DNA of 64,000 nucleotides, taken from contig NC_088323.1 in NCBI RefSeq assembly GCF_910592395.1, positions 11,581,501-11,645,500 on the forward strand, in the 5' to 3' direction. A program made the translations under genes and the position numbers. Every line of letters starts with the position of its first letter. The stretch's first letter is position 1. Below are positions 33,757 to 46,693 of the stretch, in pieces. The DNA is from Lineus longissimus (Eukaryota; Nemertea; Pilidiophora; Heteronemertea; Lineidae). Below the pieces are notes generated by a model. The model was not told the origin of the DNA, searched no databases, and saw nothing but the letters and a program-made list of their open reading frames with translations.

Positions 33757-35379
33757 GGCCGCTGATAGGTTTAGAAGTTACAATGCGACCCGATATAAAT
33801 AAACTACATGTGGAGGCTGAAAATTGGCCGCTTGTATTTTGCTAGCTGCCGACGCTTTGGCCATAAAAATCGGCCGCTCGGGGGCAAAGGGTAAATGTAC
33901 CATTCGCCAGGCTGGAGAGAAGTATTTTAGATTTGATATTCAACCGTCGGCATTGGGTCGATACCGTCTCGGTTGTCAAAACCCTAGCTGGAGATTAAAA
34001 TTTCAGCCACCCCTCAACGGTTTGGAATTCCCAATTCCTGTGGAAATTTGATGTTATTAGTTCATACCTACCCAAGTCGAACTTTTGCATGAGTACTTCT
34101 CTTCTGCTTACCCAATGACCCTTTAAGTCTGTGAATAATTTCATTTTTCCACTGATTTTAGACTGATTAATGAGAGCAGACACCAACATTAATAGCCTTC
34201 ACCATTTCACCTTTATTCTCGCCTATAAGTAAGTGCAAGTTAGGGTGAATTTACCCATTTTCCCATTGATAGTACGTCAGCCGTCGCTGAGCACGGAAAA
34301 GCGCTGCGTCTATGCACATAAGCCAGTGTGAAAGTGTTAACTATTTTTGATAGAAAAATAACAAGCTCAGTTTATGGAGCTGTGCTTAGGCAGTACCCCA
34401 GTACAGCCTCTGTCTTGTGGTTGCTGCCATTAATCAGTATTTTTTTCCTCCGCATTTTGTTGTGCAGAACCTCTAGTTCTTATCTATTTTTCATCTACAT
34501 TCAATCTTTGAACTCAAGGGCTTCACTGAGGATGGCTGTAGGAGCAGCAATCGTCCTGGATCTAAGTGAGAGTGTTCTTTCCAGCCCCTCTCCTGCGTCT
34601 CCACCCTTAAGGTGCCCAGGTGCCAGGTGTGTTGTGACTCATAGTCCCATCTCCAGCAGACAGAGCTGGCCTGCCAGCTCTCTTCGGTGCGGCATTCGTC
34701 TTCCCTGGTCTCTTTGTACCCTTCTACATGAAAAACCGGGCCGAAGGCAGACAAATCCAGCCGAGGGGCCCCAGACACCCAAAAAGGCATGTGGGGCAGC
34801 CACGTTCACCCCCCTTCTCAGCAGGAGCAACTTTGAAGCATCGTATTGAGCAGCTTCTCCGTGTCATTGCTGTAAGATCCTTGTTGTCCTCCGCCATCCC
34901 CCTCATGGTTTTCATTCAAAGAAGAGCAGCACCTCCTCCAGGTAACCTGAGCCCTGTATTCTTAGGACAGCTCCCATTGCCAGCCAAGGTTTGGGCTGTC
35001 ATTCTGTCCAGCGACATCTTTGGTGGTTACTGTCACATCCAGTCACAACACTACTATACGTCTGTGTCTTCGGACACCCTGGGGTTCCTACATTCATGTG
35101 AAGTGACTGGCCAGGCTTTCCTCCCTCTTGAGGATGAAAGTCCTGCAACTACAAAATGAACGATCCCACCAGGATCAACAAAGATTGTTCATCTTCAGGG
35201 ACGACCTCTTTAGCTTAAAGCTTGATAGTAAACGAAAAACAAGCGAGAAACTATTGGTTTCATACAATAAACCCGGAGGAAAAAATACTGAATAATGACC
35301 ACAAGCAGGAGGCAGAGGCTGTATTGGGGGACCACCTGGATATAGCTCCATGAACTGAGCTAGTTATTTTATTACTATA
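33757..35379. other. Calpain intron, no supported gene
   Basis: Reading frames on both strands around 34330-35160 overlap, and none shows a recognisable motif or splice context. Nothing else identified. Confidence 0.4.
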
Positions 35380-35993
35380 ATGAAATGGCCAGGGCCATTG
35401 TGGTCACCTCCCTCACAGACATGATGATTTTATATGATAAAGAATTCACGAATGATCAAGCCCTTAGTTTTTTCGATTTTAGGCACCTGGTGGCAAATTC
35501 TTAAACAACTGGGTTTAGAATGAACCGCATATTACAGTGTAAATGCACTATGCACCAAAGAAGCCTCATTATGAATTCAGCGGTTATGGTAGGGTTGGTG
35601 CAGAATGTGGAAGCATTTCAAACCACAATATTTGTTATTTAATTCGAGATGTTTAAGAATAGAAATTGATACCTCACTGTCGGTATTGATTGTCTTACCA
35701 AAACTGTTCGGGTGGAGCTAAAATATTGGCCAAAACCTTTAGCTAAAACCCTCGAGGTTTGGCGAGACAACCGATCCCTCCTGTTCGTTATCAATTCATT
35801 AAACCAGGAACCAAACTGGACCAAAACTTAGTCTGGAAGGTTTCATAACATATAGGGCTACTCATCTACCAAATTTCAAGTCAATAGCAAATATACAAAA
35901 CACGCCTAGTAACGGACAATGACGACGACGATGCACCAAAAGATAAGTTCACCTCTCTGGAGGTGAGCAAAGAGAGGTGAGCTACATAGTAAG
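35380..35993 (+). repeat. Family-A element with doubled terminal hairpin arm
   Basis: 5' end ATGAAATGGCCAGGGCCATT. 3' end TTCACCTCTCTGGAGGTGAG followed by a second AGAGGTGAGCT. The core is diverged and the (GAC)n tract is short. Confidence 0.7.
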
Positions 35994-36937
35994 ATAATTC
36001 CTCGGGTAAGCCAGAAGGGAAGTACATGTACAATAGTCTGACTAGGGTAAAGTATGAACGACATAAAATCTCAACACAGACCCTCTTCCTTTGGTTCAAT
36101 TCCTTAAACTAATTCTGTTTGAATGAGCATCACCCTGAGGAATCAATACCCCAGGATGTGAAGAATCAGACAGGCTTTCAAACATGTTTCTTGGAAAGGA
36201 AATGTTTGTCGATAATGTTGGAAAACTCTGTTGTTGGAGTAATCCAACAAAATAATGTTTTGTTCATGAGGTAATAAGATTTTTCAAGGACGTTTTACCT
36301 CTAAAATGTATGCATATGATAGGGAGTTCAGCGGCACTCCCGATGACGTCACCGATGGCGACGAAAGTTTACATGATCAGCTGTTGTGATGAGTTTTCAA
36401 ATCATTCTTTTTCAGTTTCGATGTCCGTAAAAAAACATTTAAAATAAATGAATATGTTATTTATTGCTTACTGTTGTTAATTTTGTGGACGTTGATCAAA
36501 TATTTCGGCAGTATTTGTGAAGGCAATTGATTATTTACCGATCCAGAATGTTATTCAGCGGGTCGACGGCACTTCACACATGGTGAAATCCCCTCATTAT
36601 TGAAGCGGTTGCTAATTGGCTATCCCCGCATGAGTCATATCATTATGACCGTGAATTCCTAAAAATTTCCATATAACCTGCCGAAATATTAACATATAAT
36701 CAACCTCGCGAACAAAAGTCCAAATCCGAAGTCTATATACAGGATTGACGCGGCGCCACGTGTGTGGGTTTACACTGGAAACGAGGTTGAAAATGGCGGC
36801 TGCCAGGAATCGTTTTGGAAGGTAAGAAATCGGTCACCTACGTTCGCCTGCTTGGTATATCAAAGTTCGGCATAGACAATAGGAAACATGAATATGTATA
36901 GATTTAGTCGACTAACATGCCTTTTTATGAATATAAG
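35994..36937. other. Calpain intron containing a CpG-rich promoter-like stretch
   Basis: 36350-36365 has GATGACGTCACCGATG (a CRE palindrome). 36746-36800 has GACGCGGCGCCACGTGTGTG leading to AAAATGGCGGC. No TATA box seen. Confidence 0.4.
36793..36821 (+). CDS. Candidate first coding exon (MAAARNRFG..)
   Basis: ATG in good context (GAAAATGGCGG) downstream of a CACGTG-containing CpG-rich stretch. The exon ends at a consensus donor (TTTTGGAAG|GTAAGAA). It would encode ten residues on the strand opposite the calpain gene. No second exon found, and it may be inert. Confidence 0.25.
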
Positions 36938-38806
36938 CATTGTGCTCACCGTATAGATATTTGGTGCTTTGGAATTCATCCAGGTTAAGAAACATTGTAC
37001 ATGTATAGTATATAGGTCAAACCAAAGTCGGTATGACATGTGATGTATCGTTGCTTGGAGTAAGTACCATTATGGTAACCATAAGAATATCATCAAAAAC
37101 AAGTCACTAATAAACGAGATATTGCACTTTTTACCAATTTTAGTTTTGGCCTCTTGGTGGCCAAGTTGAGTACCATATCAGATCGAAATTCGGTGTCCAA
37201 GGTGACATGACGTAGGGAGTCATGTGCACCAAATTTCAAGTTCATAGCTATAGTGGTTAAGAAACGTGCCATAGTTACACTCAAATGACCAATCTCATAT
37301 GATATGTGATGTATCCCTGCTAGGAGAACCTACCATAAAAATGTTATTGAAAACGAATCACTAATAAGCGAAATATCACACTTTCTAGGTTTTCACTTTT
37401 GGCCCCCTGGTGGCCAAGTCGAGAATCAAACCGGACTGAAATTCAGGGTCAGAAGTCAGCTGACCTAGAGGGTCCTTTGTACAAAGTCTCAAGTTCATAG
37501 CCTTAGGGGTCAACAAACGTGCCACAGTTACGCTAAAATGGCCAATTTAAGCCGTTTGACCTCTGCGACCTTGACAAGAACGTCAAATCAAAAACCCGTA
37601 TCATATGTGATGTATCCTTGCTAAGAGTATCTACCATAACATTTTTACCAAAAACTAATCAGTAATAAGCGAGATATGGCACTATTCAAATTGTTTGTTT
37701 TGGCCCCCTGGTGGCCCAGTTAAGAATCACACCAGACCGAAAATCAGTGTCACAGGTCATCTGACCTAGGGAGTCATGTGTACCAGGTTTAAAGTTCATA
37801 GCTTTAGTGGTTAAGAAACGTGCCATAGTTACACACAAACGGCCAATTCACACCATTTGACCTCTGTGACCTTGAAAATAAGGTCAAATCAAAAACCGTA
37901 GGATATGTGATGTATCCTTGCTCTGAGTACCTACCATTAAAATAGAATTGAAAACAAGTCACTATTAAGCGAGATATTGCACTTTTTACTTTTTTTAGTT
38001 TTGGCCCCCTGGTGGCCAAGTCGAGAATCAGATCAGACTAAAATTCGGTGTCAGAGGTTAAATGATGTAGGGAATCAGGTGCACCAAATTTCAAGTTCAT
38101 AGCTTCATTGGTTAAGAAACGTGCCCCAGTTACACTCAAACGGCAAATTTACGCCATTTGACCTCTGTCACCTTGAAAAGTAGGTCAAATCAAAAACACG
38201 TATGATATGTGATATACCCTGCTAGGAAAACCTACCATAAAAATTTTATCAAAAACAAATCACTAATAAGCGAGATATCACACTTTTTAGATTTCCACTT
38301 TTGGCCCCCTGGTGGCAAAGTTAGGAATCAGATCGAACCAAAATTCAGCACCAAAGGCTATGTGATATAGGGGGTTATATGTACCAAGTTTCAAGTTCAT
38401 AGCTTTAGTGGTTAAGAAACGTGCCAAAGTTTACACTCTAATGGCCAATTTACGCCATATGACCTCTGTGACCTTGAAAACAAGGTCAAATTAAAAACCC
38501 GTATAAAATAAAATGTATATTTGCTATGAGTACCTACAACAAAAGTTTTATCGAAAACAAGTCACTAATAAGCGAGATATCACACTTTTTAGATATCGAC
38601 ATTTGGCCCCCTGGTGGCCAAACAGAGAATTAGATCGGACCGAAAATCAGTGTCAGAGGTCAGCTGACCTAGGGCATTCTGTGTACAAAGTTTCAAGTTC
38701 ATAGCCCTAGCAGTTAAGAAACGTGCCACTGTTAGGATACGACGACGACGACGACGACGACGGACACAGCGCTATCATATAGACTCCCCTTACGGTGAGC
38801 CAAAAA
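36938..38806 (+). repeat. Family-A element with about five or six monomers; holds the 'empty' transposon target
   Basis: 5' part CATTGTGCTCACCGTATAG, successive ~300-bp monomers, (GAC)n at ~38740-38762, and 3' end GACTCCCCTTACGGTGAGCC then AAAAA. At 37571-37590 it reads TTGACAAGAACGTCAAATCA with no insertion, the counterpart of the transposon junctions at 344/7294. Confidence 0.9.
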
Positions 38807-39521
38807 TGAGGAAAAAAGTATTTTCTGACAACGACAGACCCTACAAAGTATATTTATTTAGAAGGAGTATAAAAGGGGCTTTCTGAATCTGTAAAGAAAA
38901 TCAGGGAAATATTTTTTACATGAATGTAGGTGGAGGGAGACTTGACAACTTGAAATCAGGGGGAAAAAAAAAAAGTTCCCATTTCTGAGTGCAATAAAAA
39001 ATTTTTATTGATACAGAATGTTAGAAGTGAAGTATGCTGCTTTCAGAGGCATCTTTTTGCTACACAATACAGAAAAAATATTTGGAAAATATCCAATAAC
39101 TTTACTACAGCAGACTTTTGAAAATTATATGGCAGTCCAATTTTTCCCTGAAAAATTGTCAAATTTACCTGTAGTTAGTTGCTGAAAGAAAAATGCATGG
39201 AAACCATTCTGGAAAACATACACACACACTGAACTGCAGCACAAACATCTACGTAAAGGAAAAAGCCGGACAAAACACCGCTATTTAGCCTGAAAAAAAC
39301 ACAGAAATACACACTCTTCAGCGTCATCCAACTCCCACAGTATCCCATGGCAACCAAGAACAGGATCCTGGACAAATCATGGCTTAAATCGGCGAAAATT
39401 CACGAAAATTTACAGAAGTTTTACTCAAAAGATCAGCAGGACGGCCATGCTGAACTTAGACAATGGTGTCACGAAGGGATTTCCCGGGGAATTCCCTTTA
39501 GCGCGGTAAATTCGAACTGTT
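38807..39521. other. Calpain intron, no gene seen
   Basis: AT-rich, with a poly-A tract at ~38963. No exon or element end. Confidence 0.4.
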
Positions 39522-41100
39522 AACAAGAGGCCCAAGGGCCTGGCGCTCAGCTGAGTTAATATCATTAATATCTTCCCGGTGTTTTCAGTTCATTATGCAT
39601 GAAAATGGCATGCTCCATGGTATTTGATATCCTTTTGCGTTCACTACGGTACCAATGTTTTTGGTTGACATAATTATGCCACTGTTCATTCCTCAATCCT
39701 GACCATAATTCGGGTGAAATCATCGTATGAAAATATTTACCGAAACATGAAGTTTATGCCATGAATGAGGATACTCATTGTCATAGCCTCGTTTACAAGT
39801 ACGAAGTATTTTCCCGCGAATATTCAAAACTGCTTGGCTCATTGCCAGTTAAATAACATGTGACTATACACAAAATAGAAAACTTTGATGGAAATTGTAA
39901 ATCATTTTTTTATCTATCAGGGGAAACAAGCTGATGATGATCAAATAAATCATTCATGAGAAATCGTTTGCATGACGAAGTTAATGCTAAACCTTTTCTT
40001 GTGCTCTACTGCGCCACCGTAGTTTTCTATTTAGACCAGCGATGACGTCATTTCTGGTGATTTCCCACGTTGTCCAATGAGCGCTTTTTAAAATGTGCCA
40101 TTTGGTATTGTACAGTATGCAATGTATTTTTTCAGCGCTGCCAGTTGCCGAACAGCTAGAATGCCGTAGCTCCCTCAATTTCCCATCAATTTTTATGGGA
40201 GTGACATTATTGTATTGCTTAGAATGTCTACTTTTTACTCATGAAAGAATCGTAGAACTAAAACTTAATAGGCGAACAGAATCATGCCGTTTCACTGCAC
40301 ATACTGTGGGAATTCTCCACTTCAAAATACATCGGCGATGTCATCGCGAACAGAGCATGCACTTCCGATATCGTTTTCACAGAAATGTGGCCAAATTTTC
40401 AAGAACTAATTTCTGAAAGCAGTCCCTAAAGACCTTATGACTACCACTGAAACGAACTGGTGATAATATCGCCTACCAGACTACTTTTTAAGCAGAAAAT
40501 TGGGTACTTGAGTGTCATTGAGCTCCAAGCCTAAACAACATGCCACCATTTTGTCTCCGCTTCGGTATTTCGTAGGCCGCTTATAATGCACCTTCTCAAT
40601 TAAAACCAACATAATAAGGCCTTACATCGTTGATTGAATAGGAACACCACACAGAACACAATAAAGTGGGGGTACAATCGATTACGAAGCTGAAGTGAAC
40701 AGTGATTTATTCCTGGCGCTACTGCTTTTGTTGTGTGGCTGCCATGTTTTGAGAACTGGCAAATAGGAGACTTCATTGATGGCTGACGTCATCGGGCGGG
40801 AATTTGAATCGGCAGAAATAATTAAAAGGCAGGTAGCGCCCTCTCCTGTAAAAATTTTGAACTTTTTCTCAATAAAATAGATTTTCAAGAATTTTATCTT
40901 AATATTAGAGCATATTTCGACTAATTCTGCTGCTCCCAGGCCGATATAGGCCAGTTTCCTTCATGCACTCTCGCTCGCAGGAAGTAGGTCGAATGGCGAC
41001 AAATTTTGTTTTGAAAGTAGAGTTTGACCAGAAGTATCCAGAAATGCAAAATTGAAGTCTCTAGGTCTTACGGTTACAAAATGTGCACCATGGGTTTAAC

Positions 41101-41131
<31 letters not shown>

Positions 41132-41190
41132 CAGACGGACGCCACTGAACAACTTATTTGACAAGCTCGGCTGACTTAGTCAGCTGAGCT
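39522..41190 (+). mobile_element. Family-B Helitron-like element
   Basis: 5' end AACAAGAGGCCCAAGGGCC with GCGCTCAGCTGA. A (GGAT)n tract at 41100-41130 is followed by GACGGACGCCACTGAACAAC and the hairpin CTCGGCTGACTTAGTCAGC, then TGAGCT and AAAAA. The interior has GATGACGTCAT (40031) and CTGACGTCATCGGGCGGGAA (40783). The minus-strand ATG at ~40741 (AACATGGCAGCC) is followed by a stop after eight codons. Confidence 0.8.
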
Positions 41191-42740
41191 AAAAACGATA
41201 CGGGGAATTCCGTATCCATGCAATTTCAGCCTATGTTTGGTCTACGGCGTAGGCCGTAGCCATGCACATATGGGTTAAGATTTATAATACCGGTACTCCT
41301 TATATTAATTACAGTTCTCTGCTGGTTTATTGAATGATAAAAGTAATGAACTATAAGTGATCCACACAATTTTCCTGAAATGTTGATACCCTACAAGCCA
41401 TGTTTTGTAAAAAAGGACTAATGACGGTAATTCATCCAATATGGCCGCTGTTCAAAATGGCCGCCATCCAATATTTCCGCCATCATAAAAGGCCCTTCCT
41501 CAGTTCTACCAATAGGCCTACCACCAAGCCCATGAAATGTTCCATGACACAATGGATAATGGCCTGTATTGATAATTGGCAGCAGCATTGGAGATCGGCG
41601 GCCATATTGGAAAATGTCAGCCATCCAAATTTGACGTGCTTAATTCGTTAAATCAAAGTTCAAAAGAATTTTGATGTTATCTCGAGTTAAGCTGTCTGTT
41701 TTACCCCCAATTGTGAAAAACAGGGCCTTAATGAGGAACCGGCGCGATTTATCCGCCACGTGGCGCTGCAATCGATCATACCAAAACTCTCCATTTCCAA
41801 TGCATTATCATGTTATTTCTGAGCCCGAAAACGATCGCTTACTTTCGACCGATTTCGGCGACGTTTGCATCTTCCTGTTTTAAATCTATTGTGCTATCAG
41901 TTTCTTAAGATAATTTTGCGAAAAATATGCGCGATGCCAGTTATTGGGCACGTTTTCTATTGTTCAAAACCTGTGCAAAAATGTATGCAATGGTTTCCCG
42001 TGATTGACCTCATGCGACGTCAACAGACCAGAAAATGACGTCATGGCGTCAGAAGGTACGATCGATTGTGGCGCCGCCACTGGCATTTATCTTAACGCCG
42101 GTTCCTCATTGGCTGCATTTAGCTAATTAATTATGCTAATTAGCTCATTAATATGCAAAAGAATTGAACGACTCCAACAGATTTCTACTCGGCAGGTAAA
42201 TTACATTAATGGGCCAAGTTTCGTTGTCGCCCGTCGAAAACTGTAAAACATCAAGTGAACTCAAAATAAAAAAAATGAGCTGTCCCTCTTTTTTTCTATA
42301 AGTGCATTCAGGTGAAACAATGCCCACTCATTAGTCCATTTGAATTACTGGTCAAAACGACCGAAGTCCAATTATTCAAAATGCAGTAGAATGCCACTCG
42401 GTTATCGGAATCGAACAATTTTTGTGGCATTTTCTTAGTTAGAGCGAGTACTTTCCAGAAACACAACTGAAAAACTCCCTACATATGATGTCATACTTGC
42501 CAAATTCAACCAACGATTGATGTTTTTCCAGGGATACACAAAGAATTATCTAACCTTCATAGAAAACACCTTGTTAGCCACCACTTGAATGATGTGATGC
42601 ACTATGATACATGATAAAATGCATGGTATGACATCATTTCTACAAAGCCAGCTTTAGAAAGCCATAGCTGTTTAAATAATGTAGCAGAACATCCTGTAGT
42701 AAAGTGGTTAATTTCACTGAAAATTAAAATTTCTACCTAC
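41191..42740. other. Calpain intron
   Basis: Apart from the MITE at 41730-42110 no gene is seen. 41435-41620 contains several opposed AATATGGCCGCC/GGCGGCCATATTGG segments forming a loose inverted repeat. Confidence 0.45.
41730..42110. mobile_element. MITE-like element (~380 bp, ~57-bp imperfect inverted repeats)
   Basis: ATGAGGAACCGGCG at 41731 pairs with CGCCGGTTCCTCAT ending at 42110. Further in, GCGCTGCAATCGATCATACC pairs with GGTACGATCGATTGTGGCGC. No coding capacity, and the target duplication is not clear. Confidence 0.65.
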
Positions 42741-43026
42741 CAACTTTATAGTTCGTCTTGTAGTATGTGAAAGAAGACTTAAAAGTTGTCACATGGTGTA
42801 CAACATCTTCATCAAACACTGCACCATCTATTTGTACACTAGCAAACAACCTCACAAGGAATTCACACTCTGTTTCAGGTTTAAAGGTCATCGGCATGAT
42901 CAAATAGCGCCCTGGTTCAATCGTATATCGATATGTCCATTGGTTGGCAGTGTAGAAGTTTGTCTCTTCTGTGAGGTCTTTGAGGACGATGGATCTTTTG
43001 TCTGCTCCATCAGCTTCATGGAGAAC
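42741..43026 (-). CDS. Calpain gene, exon 4 (end of first C2-like module)
   Basis: Acceptor AATATTCACAG; donor AAAGTTG|GTAGGT. It reads VLHEADGADKRSIVLKDL, then QWTYRYTIEPGRYLIMPMTF, then KPETECEFLVRLFASVQIDG. The GRYLIMPMTFKPxxxxEFLVRLFA string is the classic C-terminal half of calpain domain III (G-x-Y-x-x-x-P-x-T-F..G-x-F-x-L-R-x-F). It is the strongest family marker in the window together with exon 59833-59984. Confidence 0.85.
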
Positions 43027-43970
43027 CTGTGAATATTTAAAAAGTTTCTTTTACTCCATTGCTGCAAGAACAAACGAGAAGCAAATGAGCCTTGTGCAAC
43101 GATGAGAAAGCTGACTGTCGTTTTGGCCCTGGATACCCAGACTAAGTGTGGAGGATGGAGGGTGGCATGAGTACTACAGTTTATTTGTCACATGCCGACT
43201 TACCAGCAGTGAGGGTCCATCTTAAAGTCTGCTCCTGTCACCCCCGACCCAACAGGGTGGGAAATCCGTCAGATGCAGACTCGGGTGTGAAATTCCTCGA
43301 CACATAGTAATTGAGTGACGGCCTAAATTGATATTGCCAACCTCGCTTTATGATCAGGTTACCCTTCTTCTATACAACATGCCCAATGCATTTGTGCAAG
43401 GTCAGCATGCCTGGAACCGCCCAAGCAATAACCGTTATGACTCATTGAACACCTGGCTTCCACTACCAATGATGGCTTTCAGTGGGTGTCTCGCGCGGCA
43501 CCCACGAGTGTAATGTTAGTGTTGTCGCGATATGGCTGTGTGGGAAAGGAAGGGAATGCAGGGAGACAACCAATAATGTACATGTAGTAACAGCTGTTCA
43601 GGGGGAGTTAATCGCCGATGAAGGATGGATATAGGCACAACCACAGTAGATTGGCATGATTTGTCACTTCTCTCCCCTCCCTCCCGAACTAAGAATTGAA
43701 TTGCTGCCATCTTAAAGTGCTAAAGAGATTGCCCAGGACATTGCGAGTATGAAACTTCATTTGCGAATGACACAAAATTCCAATTCTTTACAAATTCCAA
43801 TTGACCTATTTTACAGTGATTCTATTTCAGCAGGTGCTTGTTAGGGTAATAGTTTGAAACTGCAAACATATCGAATGAATAGTCCAGGATTCACGAAGAA
43901 TGTGCATTAGAAAGAATATTTCACTTAATCCTTCATTCTGATATTCCGAACAAAACTGATTCCTATTCAC
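43027..43970. other. Calpain intron (944 bp)
   Basis: No coding signal. Contains the short palindrome GGGTGTCTCGCGCGGCACCC near 43480-43505. Confidence 0.45.
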
Positions 43971-44170
43971 CTTCAAGAGTTCAACCCTGTAACTGATCGT
44001 CTGATTCTCATAATCCTTGAGCAGAAACTGTAACAAAACTGGCGTAGTTGCCTGGCCCGACTCTATTTCTGGCACCGTCACCATGAATTGAGGGTTTTTC
44101 AACTTCTTGTTTGTCTCGTACCCAGCAGCTGTGTCCTCTTTCCATTCACCAAAAATAGCTGTGATATTTT
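43971..44170 (-). CDS. Calpain gene, exon 3 (start of first C2-like module)
   Basis: Acceptor CCTCTTTCCAG; donor TTGAAG|GTGAAT. It reads NITAIFGEWKEDTAAGYETN then KKLKNPQFMVTVPEIESG and LLQFLLKDYENQTISYRVEL. The GEWxxxTAAG..NPQF motif opens domain III; the usual second Gly of AGG is Tyr here. Phase joins to both neighbouring exons. Confidence 0.8.
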
Positions 44171-45079
44171 CTGGAAAGAGGAAGAAAGACACAACGCGAT
44201 TTTTAGATAATTACCAGACCTTAACACTTAAGATCCTGGGACATCTTTATGAGCTCCCTGTACTTCCCTGGAGCATTTCAGCAAATTTCGACCAAAAAGA
44301 CCCCCCCATACCACCCCTGTACAAGTAAGAAATTAAATGTCTACATTGCTTCATCAATATATCCCTAACCGGCCAAAAACCTGCCTTAGTTTCATATCTT
44401 AAATAGATGGCAATGGTTTTACCAGTGAGCGACCGGTCAGGGATTTATTGACAAGTCAGTGGCTGGATATCGGCCGGTTGTTTCCAATGGTCATTGCTGT
44501 TGCCTGGGACAAGAATTGATAATAACTGTGACCTATCATCAATATCAATCGATTTGATATCATGACAGCCTGCTGTGAGATGCGAGTGACAGGACACTCA
44601 TTGTTCATGAAAATCTGCAGTTGCAGTGACTAGTGATCATTCTTGGCCTTTGTTTAACCAACGGATGGAAGCTGTCAAGTCACATGATGAATGCGAAAAG
44701 CACTATGGGAACATGTTGTCATGGACACATCACTAAGACATGCGACCAATATTGCTTGTTTATGGAGGACTACCACTCATCTGTGAGAAACACACTGCAC
44801 AAGTGCTGCAAAAGTGCAATGACAACTGCAGATCACAGTGACAGAAATCACTCATTTACAAGGCGCATAAACAGGGTTGGTAATGCGTTAGATTTCCCAA
44901 ATCTGAGCCAAGTGGCAGCTTTGCACACCATCAAATATTTTGATAATTTTTTATAACTGGAATCTGCAAATATAAATGCGAGTCAATAGTGACACTTTGT
45001 GTAAACTGCTTCGAGACAGACCCAGGACAGCATAAAAGTGCTGCAGAAAAACTTGTCAATATTCATAACTTTAACTTAC
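44171..45079. other. Calpain intron (909 bp)
   Basis: No exon. A plus-strand reading frame at 44633-44956 has no supporting feature. Confidence 0.45.
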
Positions 45080-45255
45080 TAGTTAATCCATCATCGACAC
45101 CATCTCTATCAAAATCCAGTGTGAGACTACAGATATAGACTTCATTGAAATACTTATGGTAATCCTCAGCAGAGATCCAGAATTCACCATCCTCATGATT
45201 CTTAATCTCCAGGGATGATTTGGCTATTTTGGAGACCCGATCCCAATTTGTTGAT
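45080..45255 (-). CDS. Calpain gene, exon 2 (end of protease core)
   Basis: Acceptor ATCTTTTTTCAG; donor ACTA|GTAAGTT. In phase after exon 59833-59984 it reads STNWDRVSKIAKSSLEIKNH, then EDGEFWISAEDYHKYFNEVY and ICSLTLDFDRDGVDDGLT. DGEFW(I/M)S..D(Y/F)..F..(V/L).IC is the calpain signature at the end of the catalytic domain. The intron before it is 14,577 bp and contains another gene. Confidence 0.85.
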
Positions 45256-46075
45256 CTGAAAAAAGATGTGTACCAATCAGTGTTTGACTTCAAGTAGTCT
45301 TAGAGTATCAGCTAATAACATGTGATATTTCTTCTTTTCCATTCAATGGTTGTCACTGTCAGCCAGTCATTAAATTTGACCCGTCACAGCAAAACCAGGC
45401 ACACGTCACATATGACACCAGGAGATAATGGAAGAAATTAATGTGCTCATATTTCACAAAAGAAAGACAACAGAGAATTGAACGAACAGTTTGTCTCAAC
45501 CTGCCAAGCTCAGAGCGACATGCGACTGGTTTTGCTGTGGCGGGTCACAAAATATCGTATGTTGTTAACAGAATACATCCACAAATCATGTTTACTTTTA
45601 TTTTCAAAGCTTACAAAGGACAACGACCTAGACAAAACATTTTTCTGAATATCAGTGTTGCCAAACTGTCTAAAAGTAGCGTTTGCTCTAGAACAGAGCG
45701 TTTGTAATAGCTATAGTCAGTTGATCGAATTTATTGGGGTCAACAGTGACCTGAGAGAGCTCTTTCCCAATGCACTACTCAAAAAATGCGCCCTAGTTCT
45801 CTGACTCTTTATTTGAAAGACTCTGGTTAAACTCAAGAAGAAGAAGAAGCATGCTGTGCTATTTTTAGCCTCATCCCGCCTGAACAAGGCCGTAATGTAT
45901 AAATAGCCATCCAAGACAATGTGTGGGGATCCAAGAGAAAACATTGTTAATAGGTCGAGCGGTCTTGAAAACTTATCAATTGGTCTATCATTCAATTAAA
46001 CATCTCCTTTGTGGGGTGGAATTATAAATTCTGATAAGACATTTTATTGGAAAGCGCATTCTGTCTGGGACACAA
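45256..46075. other. Calpain intron, left edge of the 14.6-kb intron
   Basis: No gene. 45895-45985 is weakly similar to 61930-62010 (ATAGCCATCCA and a GCGGTCTTGAA-like block), probably an old dispersed repeat. Confidence 0.4.
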
Positions 46076-46693
46076 AACAAGAGGCCCAAGGGCCTGGCGC
46101 TCAGCTGAGTTGTTGCTGCGTTGTTCGTATATATTACATTACTCGTCAAACTCTACTAAACTAAGGACTCAAAGCCTAAGGATATTAGCTTCTGGATGTG
46201 TAACAGTGAATTACGGTAGACTGGCGCAATCTACTTCAAGCAAGCTCCACCCTTGCAATGTGTGCGCAAACAGATAACCTAACCTATATTGGACCATCAA
46301 TTCTACACACAGCAACATGATTCATCCTCAGCTGTTACCATGATGATGATGATGATGATGATCCTTTTCACAAATTAGTCGTCTTCTGTCTTTCTTCCAT
46401 ACTTCAGTGCCACCGGATGTAGTCTGCCCTTGTGAAGGGATCCTTTCAGCACCGGGGCACAAGAATCCATGCGAATTGAATCACATGGAGAGACTAGCCC
46501 AATCACCCGCTTTTGGCTGTGTAGAAATGGGTAAATCTCGCAGACTGGACCTTAAACTCTACTGCCGACGTGTGAGGCCGGTCTGACAGATGAGTAAGTG
46601 GGGTCCACCTAATGCAGAAGGCACCAGTTTCCCTAACTAAAAGGGTAACATTAACAAAATGCTCTACCCAACTCTATTATTGCCTAAAGGCCT

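Noticed and set aside
34328-35159. Overlapping long frames on both strands
   Set aside because: Pro/Ser/Arg-rich low-complexity translations overlapping in several frames, with no recognisable domain.
43100-43300. Possible SINE or tRNA-like sequence
   Set aside because: No A/B box pair or cloverleaf could be made out, and no second copy was found in the window.
44633-44956. 107-codon plus-strand frame in a calpain intron
   Set aside because: Composition and context give no support, and it is antisense to a short spliced intron.
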